A stretch of 9,694 nt of DNA, taken from positions 1 to 9,694 of the forward strand of contig JAFYNW010000322.1 of the NCBI GenBank assembly GCA_017547995.1, in the 5' to 3' direction. This DNA is from Clostridia bacterium (GTDB lineage: Bacteria > Bacillota > Clostridia > Oscillospirales > Butyricicoccaceae). The notes under the pieces are model-generated. The model saw nothing but the letters and a program-made list of their open reading frames with translations, had not been told where the DNA came from and made no database searches. This document shows positions 1 to 6,586 of this stretch, piece after piece. Positions within the stretch are counted from its first letter, which is position 1; each line of letters starts with the position of its first letter. The position numbers and the translations under genes are program-made.

Positions 1-849
1 AACAACGGCGAGATTTCATTTGACCTTCTTCGTGACGATACCGACGTTTCGGTCAGCGATATGGAGGAAGGGATTTCCGACATTGAAACCGACTTCCCTG
101 AGATGGGCAATCTTATCTACGACGGGCCGTATTCCGACCATATTGAGCTGATGAAGCCGGCTTTTCTCGAGGATAAGCCTGAGGTTGAGATTGGTGTTGC
201 CCTCGGTAATGCCCGTGTTTTTGCTCAGGATAATTCGCTGAAATACTCTCACGATATGGGCGGCAAAATTCCCGTTTACGTTTTCACGGGTGATGGGATT
301 TCCGTGCACGTGACTAAAACGGGCGGCTACGTGCTTGAGATGACGCGTGAGCATACGGCGTCTGTTTTTGAGCTTACGGACGAAGAGGCTGTGGCAAGGG
401 CACGTGAGTTTCTGGAAAATAATGGATATAAAAATATGACCGAAAGCTATTATCAGGCTTATGCAGGCGAGGTTACTGTCAACTTCTGCTATACCCAGAA
501 TGGCGTCAAGGTATATCCTGATTTAATCAAGGTGACCGTCAGCCTTGAGGACGGAAGCATTACGGGATTTGAAAGTCAGGGCTTTGTTATGAGTCACCGC
601 GACCGCACTCTTGAGCGGCCTAAAATTGCACTTGCTCAGGCTATGGAGGGACTTGACGATGGACTTGTGGTGCTTGAAAACTCCATGGCTGTCGTGCCGA
701 CGGACGGCGAAAACGAGGTATTCTGCTATGAATTCCTGTGCAAAACGGCAGACGGACAGCGTATGCTGGTGTATATTGATGCGATGACGGGCGAGGAAGA
801 AAATATGCTGATACTCATTGAGGATGAAACGGGGATATTGACGATGTAA
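1..849 (+). CDS. ypeB: Germination protein YpeB, C-terminal part (5' end outside window)
   Basis: The frame is open from base 1 to the TAA at 847-849, giving 282 visible codons. YpeB proteins are usually about 450 residues, so roughly the first 170, including the N-terminal membrane anchor, lie upstream. A YpeB-like stretch, FPEMGNLIYDGPYSDHI, sits near codons 32-48. Two PepSY-type units follow: one from about codon 124 (ELTDEEAVARAREFLENNGY) to 195, the other from about codon 200 to the end. In Bacillus and relatives YpeB is needed for the spore-cortex lytic enzyme SleB to be made stably and located correctly, and the two are often adjacent, so sleB would be expected just upstream. The ATG at codon 21 is internal and not the real start. 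A Rho-independent terminator follows at 926-953. The family call is firm; the germination role comes from family knowledge. Confidence 0.9.
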   Translation, partial: NNGEISFDLLRDDTDVSVSDMEEGISDIETDFPEMGNLIYDGPYSDHIELMKPAFLEDKPEVEIGVALGNARVFAQDNSLKYSHDMGGKIPVYVFTGDGISVHVTKTGGYVLEMTREHTASVFELTDEEAVARAREFLENNGYKNMTESYYQAYAGEVTVNFCYTQNGVKVYPDLIKVTVSLEDGSITGFESQGFVMSHRDRTLERPKIALAQAMEGLDDGLVVLENSMAVVPTDGENEVFCYEFLCKTADGQRMLVYIDAMTGEEENMLILIEDETGILTM

Positions 850-857
850 GGTTGTGT

Positions 858-882
858 GAATTGTTTGCAATGCAAACAATTC
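858..882. repeat. Perfect 25-bp palindrome just after ypeB
   Basis: The arms GAATTGTTTGCA and TGCAAACAATTC are exact reverse complements around a single central A. The palindrome starts 9 bases after the ypeB stop and directly abuts the hairpin repeat at 883-908. It lacks a T-run, so it is not a canonical terminator. It may be a second half of the adjacent repeat element or an mRNA 3'-end hairpin. Confidence 0.8.
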
Positions 883-908
883 GGGAGGGCACGGAGACCC
901 TCCCCTAC
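883..908. repeat. GTAG/CTAC-tailed hairpin repeat (REP-like), copy 1
   Basis: A 7-bp stem (GGGAGGG at 883-889, CCCTCCC at 898-904) encloses an 8-base loop and is followed by CTAC, which reads GTAG on the other strand. It matches the copy at 6470-6495 in 25 of 26 bases, differing only in the loop. A hairpin with GTAG at its foot resembles REP sequences moved by TnpA-REP/RAYT Y1 transposases; no such transposase gene is in this window. Confidence 0.75.
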
Positions 909-925
909 ACAGATTGTGAAATAGC

Positions 926-953
926 AAAAGGCACCCTTGCGGATGCCTTTTTT
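926..953 (+). terminator. Rho-independent terminator of ypeB, possibly bidirectional
   Basis: AAAAGGCA pairs with TGCCTTTT, followed inward by one C/A mismatch, a CC/GG pair and the loop TTGC. The stem runs into six consecutive T's on the + strand. It lies 76 bases after the ypeB stop and 14 bases beyond the stop of the convergent gene at 968. On the - strand the T-tract is shorter and interrupted (TTTTGCTATTT), so termination there would be weaker. Confidence 0.85.
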
Positions 954-967
954 ACATATTATGGAAA

Positions 968-2491
968 TTATCTGATGAACCACTTATCCTGCATGAGGTC
1001 CTTCACATCGCGTGTGAGTGGAATGAGGTCGTGGTGGGAAAGTACGTTTACGTCGAACTTTCTGTTGAGAGCCGCAAAGTGCTTGAGGCCGAAGCCAATC
1101 TTATTGAGGTAAGAGAAGGTACCGATTGCGCCTGTGGAGAAGTTGTTTGCTTCCTTGCCGTAAAGAGCACGGAGGTCAGGAAGGTCACCGAAGATTTCTT
1201 CCACAGTTGTGCCGAACTTCTTATAGAATTCAGGAATGTTGCCCGACTTTATCATATCGCCAATCTTCTTGCCTGCCATAGCCGCTGCCATGGATGCACG
1301 GCAGAGACCTACTGCTGTTACACAGCCATCGCCGTAAGCGAGGGACTTGAATACCTGGTCTTCACTTGCGAAGCCGCCTGTGATTGTGATAGCAGGAACG
1401 TATTTGCCTTCAAGCTTCATCTTCTTGATTTTGCGTACAACAACGTCTTCCATAACTACTGTTGGAAGAGCCCATTCGTTCATCATCTTGGATGGGCTGT
1501 AGCCGGAGCCGCCGCCTGCGCCGTCGAAGGTTACCATATCGACCATAGCCTTGGATGCGATTTCGAGAACCTTTTCGATGTCGATTCTGTCATAACCAGC
1601 CATCTTGAAGTATACGTTCTTTGCGCCCATCTGACGGAATTCGTTTACACGATTGATAAGATATTCTTCTGTCCACATTGGGAGGCGGCCGTATGTATAG
1701 AAGTTAGGGCAAACGCCTTCTTCATAAGCCTTCTGAACTTCAGGATCGGATGGATTTGGATATACGATCCAGCCTGTCTGCTGCTTCTTGAGAGCTGCTT
1801 CAAGGTCCTTTACGCGGTTAACAGGCTGTGTGCCCTTTGCGGACTGACCGAACTTGAGCTCGATAGCCTGTGCGCCGTACTTCTTGAAGATAACCTCAGG
1901 AACGCCAAGCATATCGTCTTCCACGTTGCACTGTGGAACAATCTGACCGTAGCCGCGGTAGTATTTATTGAAGGTTTCGAGGATTTCACCCATGAATGGG
2001 AAATCTACGATTTTGCCGTTTTCATACTTGATATTTGGGTCCTTGCTCTTTGCATCTTCGCCAACCATACAGGTTACGCCTGCCATAGCTGCGCCTGCAA
2101 AATAATCCTTCCAGTTGAGCTTGATGAGTGCAGGAAGAACGAGAGGAAGAGCCAGCTTGACCTTATTGATGCTGCCGTATTCCTTTTCAAGCTTTACGTT
2201 ATAGATGCCTGCTGTTTCGTAAGTTGGTTCAGCGCCTACTGCACCGAAAACGTGGCCGTTGATGTTGAAATGGGAGAAATCTATTGGATAATCCTTTTCG
2301 GATGCAATCTGATTGGAGCCTGTTGTTGTAGGATAAACTGTCTGCATACCGAGAACGGCTGCCTGAGCGAGCTCACAAGTGCCTGTGCAGTCTTCTGTGC
2401 AGAATGAGCACATACCGGACTGTGGGGAGATGAAATTACTGCGGTTTTTAGCAAAGGTGAAGCCGCTGGAAAGTGTAGGTGAAAAAGACAT
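968..2491 (-). CDS. FMN-binding glutamate-synthase-like protein with N-terminal 4-Cys motif
   Basis: This 507-residue protein resembles the FMN-binding central domain of glutamate synthase (GltB domain 2, COG0069-type), here as a stand-alone protein without the glutaminase domain. Family-like stretches are ELKFGQSAKGTQPVNR (compare the KxxQGAKPG region of GltB), VDMVTFDGAGGGSG, and ITGGFASEDQVFKSLAYGDG, which resembles the FMN-phosphate-binding end of the barrel. Near the N-terminus Cys28, 31, 35 and 39 form C-x2-C-x3-C-x3-C, which could bind an iron-sulfur cluster. The GltB 3Fe-4S triad (C-x5-C-x4-C) is not visible in the matching place: only Cys390 and Cys397 occur. A strong AGGAGG (2499-2504) lies 7 bases before the ATG. 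The gene diverges from the hydroxyproline operon and shares its control region. A flavin oxidoreductase is likely; the substrate is unknown, and glutamate synthase activity should not be assumed. Confidence 0.8.
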   Translation of the reverse strand: MSFSPTLSSGFTFAKNRSNFISPQSGMCSFCTEDCTGTCELAQAAVLGMQTVYPTTTGSNQIASEKDYPIDFSHFNINGHVFGAVGAEPTYETAGIYNVKLEKEYGSINKVKLALPLVLPALIKLNWKDYFAGAAMAGVTCMVGEDAKSKDPNIKYENGKIVDFPFMGEILETFNKYYRGYGQIVPQCNVEDDMLGVPEVIFKKYGAQAIELKFGQSAKGTQPVNRVKDLEAALKKQQTGWIVYPNPSDPEVQKAYEEGVCPNFYTYGRLPMWTEEYLINRVNEFRQMGAKNVYFKMAGYDRIDIEKVLEIASKAMVDMVTFDGAGGGSGYSPSKMMNEWALPTVVMEDVVVRKIKKMKLEGKYVPAITITGGFASEDQVFKSLAYGDGCVTAVGLCRASMAAAMAGKKIGDMIKSGNIPEFYKKFGTTVEEIFGDLPDLRALYGKEANNFSTGAIGTFSYLNKIGFGLKHFAALNRKFDVNVLSHHDLIPLTRDVKDLMQDKWFIR

Positions 2492-2527
2492 AAATTATCC
2501 TCCTGTGATGTTTTATATTATGGGTCA

Positions 2528-2556
2528 ATTATACCCCCGTTTTCACCATTTTGCAA
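2528..2556 (-). promoter_or_regulatory. Sigma-A-type promoter for the glutamate-synthase-like gene
   Basis: On the - strand, TTGCAA (2551-2556) is the -35 box and TATAAT (2528-2533) the -10 box, with exactly 17 bases between them. Transcription would begin near 2521, leaving a leader of about 30 bases that contains the AGGAGG ribosome site. The -35 box falls inside the inverted repeat at 2548-2574, so binding there should affect this promoter. Confidence 0.75.
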
Positions 2557-2574
2557 TACTTTGTCTTGCAAAAT
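2548..2574. promoter_or_regulatory. Inverted repeat, candidate operator between divergent promoters
   Basis: The perfect 9-base arms ATTTTGCAA (2548-2556) and TTGCAAAAT (2566-2574) are separated by 9 bases, so their centres are 18 bases apart, close to two helical turns. The left arm contains the -35 box of the leftward promoter. The element is centred about 80 bases before the expected start of the rightward hyp transcript. This geometry suits a dimeric regulator that represses leftward and may activate rightward transcription. No regulator gene is present in the window. Confidence 0.55.
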
Positions 2575-2605
2575 AACAAAAATCTATATTATTATATATA
2601 ATCTA

Positions 2606-2634
2606 TTGTACAAATGAAACAATTATGCTATAAT
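2606..2634 (+). promoter_or_regulatory. Extended -10 sigma-A-type promoter of the hyp operon
   Basis: TTGTAC (2606-2611) and a perfect TATAAT (2629-2634) are separated by 17 bases. TGC directly before the -10 box supplies the extended -10 TGn motif. An A/T-only-rich tract at about 2578-2605 lies directly upstream and could act as an UP element. The expected start is near 2641, giving a leader of roughly 25 bases before the hypE ATG. Confidence 0.85.
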
Positions 2635-2666
2635 ATCTGTAATCGAAATCTATAAAGGAGAGCTGT

Positions 2667-3578
2667 ATGGAACTTCCTTATATTATAAATATTCAGCGCT
2701 ATTCGATTCACGATGGCGATGGCATACGCACTACGGTGTTTTTCAAGGGCTGTGGGCTTTCGTGTATATGGTGTCACAACCCTGAAAGTCAGAATTATGA
2801 CCGCGACGTAATGTATTCACGTGAGAAATGCAGCGGATGCGGCAAGTGTATTGAGATTTGTCCCCACAAGGCGATTCATTTTGAAGGCGAATTGCCTGTC
2901 ACAGACCGAAACATCTGTGAAAAGTGCGAAACCTGCCTTGATTTCTGTCTTAACAATGCCCGCGATATAGTCGGCAAGCAGTACAGCATCAACGAATTGA
3001 TGAAGGAAATCGAAAAGGACAGAATGTTCTACGAGCAGTCGGGCGGCGGCGTTACCCTTTCGGGCGGCGAGGTAATGAGCCAGAATATCGACTATCTCCT
3101 TCCCCTTCTCAAAAAGCTGAAAAAAAGCGGCATCAACGTCAATATCGACACCTGCGGATTTGCGCCATCTGAAAGCTTCAGGGCTGCGCTTCCTTACGTC
3201 GATACCTTCCTTTACGACGTGAAGCATCTTGATTCTGACGTACATAAGAGATTTACAGGTCAGGGCAATGAGCTGATTTTAAGCAATCTCAGGATGATTT
3301 CCGACATGGGCGCGAAAATCAACATCCGTATCCCAGTTATCGAAGGAGTCAATGCAGACGATAAGTCGATTTCCGACATTATTGAATATCTTAAAAACAA
3401 TATCAACGTATTCCGTGTAAATCTTCTGCCTTATCACAACACGGGCAGTCATAAATACGAAAAGCTTGGTCTTGGCTATGAGGATGAGCTTCTCAACGTG
3501 CCGTGCGACGAGCGAATGGAAGAATTACGCAATGCATTTACAACGAACGGTTTTCCGGACGTTAAAATAGGAGGCTAA
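2667..3578 (+). CDS. hypE: Glycyl-radical enzyme activase for HypD (radical SAM)
   Basis: This 303-residue radical-SAM activase uses S-adenosylmethionine and a 4Fe-4S cluster to abstract hydrogen from the glycine of its partner enzyme. The cluster motif C-x3-C-x2-C is Cys29, Cys33, Cys36 (GCGLSCIWC), within the activase-typical IHDGDGIRTTVFFKGC stretch. Two ferredoxin-type clusters are inserted next: Cys55/58/61/65 and Cys84/87/90/94, as in activases of non-PFL glycyl-radical enzymes. SGGE at residues 132-135 is the SAM amino-group motif. The ATG has AAAGGAG 6 bases upstream and follows a strong promoter. Only one base separates its stop from the hypD start, so the two are almost certainly cotranscribed, and the partner is taken to be HypD. 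The length is normal for the family. The symbol follows the C. difficile naming and rests on this pairing. Confidence 0.93.
   Translation: MELPYIINIQRYSIHDGDGIRTTVFFKGCGLSCIWCHNPESQNYDRDVMYSREKCSGCGKCIEICPHKAIHFEGELPVTDRNICEKCETCLDFCLNNARDIVGKQYSINELMKEIEKDRMFYEQSGGGVTLSGGEVMSQNIDYLLPLLKKLKKSGINVNIDTCGFAPSESFRAALPYVDTFLYDVKHLDSDVHKRFTGQGNELILSNLRMISDMGAKINIRIPVIEGVNADDKSISDIIEYLKNNINVFRVNLLPYHNTGSHKYEKLGLGYEDELLNVPCDERMEELRNAFTTNGFPDVKIGG
3569..3574 (+). promoter_or_regulatory. hypD ribosome binding site inside the 3' end of hypE
   Basis: AGGAGG lies within the last codons of hypE, 5 bases before the ATG at 3580. This supports the 3580 start over the in-frame ATG at 3595, which has no comparable site. 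Ribosomes ending hypE would be at the hypD start, consistent with translational coupling of activase and target. Confidence 0.75.
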
Positions 3579-3579
3579 A

Positions 3580-5955
3580 ATGGAAGAAAGAGGCATGAAT
3601 CAGCGCATTAAAGACTTGCGCAGACAGAGTGAGACAACTGTACCTCACATCTATATCGAACGCGCTGTGCTTATGACTGATGCTTATAAGAAATACGAGG
3701 GCAGTGTTTCCATTCCTGAGCTTCGTGCTCTTACAATGAAGGAAATCTTTTCCCGTAAGAAGATAAATATCGAGCCCGGCGAGCTTATCGTCGGCGAAAA
3801 GGGGGACTCTCCACAGTCCACACCGACATTCCCTGAGCTTTGCTGTCATACTCTTCAGGATATGCAGGTTATGAACGACCGCGAGCTTATCTGCTTCAAG
3901 GTAAGCGATGAAGACATGAAGATTCAGGAAGAGGTTATCATTCCATTTTGGGAAAAGCGCTCGATGAGAAAGAAGATTCTCGAGGCTATGAAGCCGCAGT
4001 GGAAGGACTGCTATGAAGCAGGTATCTTCACTGAATTTATGGAACAGCGCGGCCCTGGCCACACTGTCGGCTCACGCAAGATTTACGAAAAGGGCTTTTT
4101 AGATTATAAGAAAGACATTGAGGACGCTCTTAATGCTCTCGATTATATGAACGATTCAAAGGCTGTGGAAAAACGCGACCAGCTCAACGCTATGAGCATC
4201 ATGTGTGACGCTATCATCATTCTCGGCGAGCGTTACGCGGCTTTAGCTACAGAAATGGCCGAAAAGGAAACAGACGAAGCGAGAAAGGCTGAGCTTTTGC
4301 AGATTGCTGAAAACTGCAAGGTTGTCCCTGCTCACAAGCCACAGACCTACTGGCAGGCTATTCAGATGTACTGGTTTGTACACCTCGGCGTTACAACAGA
4401 GCTCAACCCTTGGGATGCATACAGTCCCGGCAGACTCGACCAACACCTTAACCCATTCTACCAGAAGGACGTTGAGGACGGCATTCTCGACGATGAAAAG
4501 GCTCTTGAATTGCTCGAATGTCTCTGGGTCAAGTTCAACAATCAGCCTGCCCCACCAAAGGTTGGCATTACACTCAAGGAAAGCTCCACATACACAGACT
4601 TTGCAAATATCAACACCGGCGGCATCACAGAGGACGGCAGAGACGGCGTAAACGACGTCAGCTATCTCATTCTCGACTGTATGGACGAAATGAAGCTTCT
4701 TCAGCCTTCGTCAAACGTACAGATTTCCCGCAAGACTCCGCAGAAATTCCTGCTCCGCGCATGTGAAATCTCCCGCAAAGGCTGGGGACAGCCTGCATTC
4801 TACAATACTGAAGCTATCATTCAGGAGCTTCTCAACGCAGGTAAGAGTATTGAGGACGCACGTAAGGGCGGCACTTCCGGCTGTGTTGAAACGGGTGCAT
4901 TCGGTACAGAGGCTTACATTCTTCAGGGATATTTCAACATCCCTAAGATTCTCGAGCTGACACTCAACAACGGCTTTGACAAGGTGAGCGGCAAGCAGCT
5001 CGGTCTTCAGCTTGGCTATGGTACTGATTTTGATACGTACGAAAAGCTCTGGGATGCATTCTCCGCACAGATGAAGCATTTCATCGATATCAAGGTGGAA
5101 GGCTCCAACGTCATCACTCAGCTTTATGCTAAATATATGCCTGCTCCTTTCCTTTCCATCATCACAGACGACTGTATCAGCCGTGGTATGGACTACAACG
5201 CAGGCGGTGCACGCTACAACACAAACTACTTGCAGGGTGTTGGTATCGGCACAATCACAGACTGTCTCTCTGCTATCAAGTACAACGTATACGATAAGAA
5301 GAAGTTTACAATGAGCGACCTTATGAAGGCGCTTGAAAGCGACTATGCAGGCTATGAAGTCATCCACAACATGGTGACTAACAAGTCTCCAAAGTACGGC
5401 AACGACGATGAATATGCCGACGAGGTTATGACAAGCGTATTCAATCTCTATCAGGGACTTGTGACAGGCCGTGACAATATGAGAAACGGACACTGGCGCA
5501 TCAATATGCTTCCTACAACCTGCCACGTATACTTCGGCGAGGTTTGCGGTGCGCTTCCTAACGGCAGACTTGCAGGCAAGCCACTCAGCGAAGGTATTTC
5601 CCCTGAAAAGGGTGCTGACACAAACGGCCCTACTTCCGTTATCAAGTCGGCAAGCAAGATGGACCATCTCCGCACAGGCGGTACGCTCCTCAATCAGAAG
5701 TTTACTCCGTCCGTACTCAAGGGGGATGAAGGTCTTGAGCAGCTTGCAAACCTTATCCGTGCATACTTTGCTCTCGACGGACATCACATTCAGTTCAACG
5801 TAATCGACCGTGAAACACTCATCAAGGCTCAGCAGAATCCTGAGGATTACAAGGACCTTATCGTTCGTGTTGCCGGCTATTCCGACCATTTCCGCAATCT
5901 CAGCAAGGCTCTTCAGGATGAAATCATCTGGAGAACTGAGCAGAGCTTCAACTAA
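3580..5955 (+). CDS. hypD: trans-4-Hydroxy-L-proline dehydratase, glycyl-radical enzyme
   Basis: HypD removes water from trans-4-hydroxy-L-proline to give delta1-pyrroline-5-carboxylate by radical chemistry in the cytoplasm under anoxic conditions. The 791 residues carry the thiyl-radical loop GGTSGCVETG (Cys435, Glu437) and the C-terminal glycyl loop RVAGYSDHF (Gly766). Residues I recall as lining the C. difficile HypD active site (Phe152, His160, Ser334, Asp339, Phe340, Cys434, Glu436, Tyr450, Thr645, Gly765) all appear at +1: Phe153, His161, Ser335, Asp340, Phe341, Cys435, Glu437, Tyr451, Thr646, Gly766. The constant offset argues for HypD over glycerol, choline or arylalkylamine glycyl-radical enzymes. 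Upstream hypE (1-base gap) and downstream proC fit the pathway. The reading frame is intact, with no truncation. The reaction is inferred from residue conservation, not tested. Confidence 0.95.
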   Translation: MEERGMNQRIKDLRRQSETTVPHIYIERAVLMTDAYKKYEGSVSIPELRALTMKEIFSRKKINIEPGELIVGEKGDSPQSTPTFPELCCHTLQDMQVMNDRELICFKVSDEDMKIQEEVIIPFWEKRSMRKKILEAMKPQWKDCYEAGIFTEFMEQRGPGHTVGSRKIYEKGFLDYKKDIEDALNALDYMNDSKAVEKRDQLNAMSIMCDAIIILGERYAALATEMAEKETDEARKAELLQIAENCKVVPAHKPQTYWQAIQMYWFVHLGVTTELNPWDAYSPGRLDQHLNPFYQKDVEDGILDDEKALELLECLWVKFNNQPAPPKVGITLKESSTYTDFANINTGGITEDGRDGVNDVSYLILDCMDEMKLLQPSSNVQISRKTPQKFLLRACEISRKGWGQPAFYNTEAIIQELLNAGKSIEDARKGGTSGCVETGAFGTEAYILQGYFNIPKILELTLNNGFDKVSGKQLGLQLGYGTDFDTYEKLWDAFSAQMKHFIDIKVEGSNVITQLYAKYMPAPFLSIITDDCISRGMDYNAGGARYNTNYLQGVGIGTITDCLSAIKYNVYDKKKFTMSDLMKALESDYAGYEVIHNMVTNKSPKYGNDDEYADEVMTSVFNLYQGLVTGRDNMRNGHWRINMLPTTCHVYFGEVCGALPNGRLAGKPLSEGISPEKGADTNGPTSVIKSASKMDHLRTGGTLLNQKFTPSVLKGDEGLEQLANLIRAYFALDGHHIQFNVIDRETLIKAQQNPEDYKDLIVRVAGYSDHFRNLSKALQDEIIWRTEQSFN

Positions 5956-5964
5956 GGTGATATT

Positions 5965-6456
5965 ATGGAAAACAAACCAAGCATTTTTGACATCAATTTC
6001 AAGGACCATATTATATGGCAGTTTGCCTTTGAGCTTTGCGAGGATATCGCAATTTCTGTAAAGGATGAGCTGATGGAAATGGCTCCTTCCGTTTATGAGG
6101 AAAATCCTCACGGACTTACGTCTGTATGGGATGAGATTTGCGTGGCTGTACACGCTCTCGGCGAATTTGAAGACGAGGAGGGCGATGACAAGTACTGGCT
6201 GGCAAGCGAGGATATCATCAAGAATCTCATTGCCGCAAAGGTATCTGACCTCGACACTCATAAGAAGATGGCGCTTTACTGGATTACTCCAGACACAGAA
6301 AAGTTCCCTGAGGACACAACTGATATTGAAGAATCGGATATTGATGAGGACAGCATTATCGAGCTGATTCTTCAGGAAAACATCCGCAATATGGCTTATG
6401 ATTATGAAAACGAGGCTATATACAACGCAAGATGCGGTGTGGATGAGGAAGAATAG
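5965..6456 (+). CDS. Unrecognised acidic protein between hypD and proC
   Basis: I do not recognise this 163-residue protein. It begins 9 bases after the hypD stop, with a modest AAGGTGA site overlapping that stop, so it is very likely cotranscribed with hypD. It has 44 Asp/Glu against 11 Lys/Arg and should be strongly acidic. No signal peptide or membrane segment is visible. The N-terminal part (about residues 1-60) looks like an alpha-helical domain with aromatic and hydrophobic residues (IIWQFAFELCEDIAISV, TSVWDEICVAVHAL). Acidic low-complexity stretches occur near residues 67-75, 115-132 and at the C-terminal EEE. Only two cysteines are seen near the ends (about positions 25 and 157), arguing against a metal or iron-sulfur protein. 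Codon use resembles its neighbours. A role in HypD assembly, protection or regulation is possible but is only inferred from position. Confidence 0.8.
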   Translation: MENKPSIFDINFKDHIIWQFAFELCEDIAISVKDELMEMAPSVYEENPHGLTSVWDEICVAVHALGEFEDEEGDDKYWLASEDIIKNLIAAKVSDLDTHKKMALYWITPDTEKFPEDTTDIEESDIDEDSIIELILQENIRNMAYDYENEAIYNARCGVDEEE

Positions 6457-6469
6457 TTATAAAAACTGC

Positions 6470-6495
6470 GGGAGGGCACAGAGACCCTCCCCTAC
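6470..6495. repeat. GTAG/CTAC-tailed hairpin repeat, copy 2
   Basis: GGGAGGG (6470-6476) pairs with CCCTCCC (6485-6491) over an 8-base loop and is followed by CTAC. It differs from the copy after ypeB by one loop base. It begins 13 bases after the stop of the acidic-protein gene and has no T-run, so it is probably not a terminator. Transcribed as part of the operon, it would form a stable RNA hairpin. Confidence 0.75.
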
Positions 6496-6521
6496 GGAAA
6501 TATCCCGTAAGTAAATAAATT

Positions 6522-6550
6522 GTAGGGACGGGTTTGAAACGCCCGCCCGG
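6522..6550. repeat. GTAG-headed hairpin repeat before proC
   Basis: GTAG (6522-6525) is followed by a hairpin: CGGG (6529-6532) pairs with CCCG (6542-6545), and a bulged A allows GGG (6525-6527) to pair with CCC (6546-6548). The loop is TTTGAAACG. It points opposite to the repeat at 6470-6495, so the two have their GTAG/CTAC ends facing each other. It ends about 22 bases before the proC ribosome site. Confidence 0.65.
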
Positions 6551-6586
6551 ATAAAATAACAAATCACAATTCAAGGAGGATATATT

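Noticed and set aside
523..927. Open frame on the - strand containing the peptide RGGSPCPPELF
   Set aside because: That peptide is the translation of the GGGAGGG hairpin repeat; the same type of false peptide (GGSLCPPAVF) arises from the copy near 6470. These are repeat artefacts, not proteins.
1031..2407. Long open frame (458 codons) on the + strand opposite the glutamate-synthase-like gene, with many Cys residues
   Set aside because: It is an antisense shadow: composition is odd (very Cys-rich), no domain is recognisable, no ribosome site is seen, and the - strand frame has clear family motifs, a strong ribosome site and a promoter.
2492..2666. Leader of hypE considered as a riboswitch (for example a proline or glycine sensor)
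   Set aside because: The predicted transcript start leaves only about 25 bases before the ATG, too short for an aptamer, and no known riboswitch core is seen.
3580..5955. Alternative identity as pyruvate formate-lyase, choline TMA-lyase or glycerol dehydratase
   Set aside because: There is a single active-site Cys rather than the Cys-Cys pair of PFL, and the whole set of HypD pocket residues is present at a constant offset, with proC in the same operon.
4711..6261. Long open frame (516 codons) on the - strand opposite hypD
   Set aside because: It runs antisense across hypD and into the next gene, has no recognisable motif, and is explained by codon bias of hypD, whose frame has a full active site.
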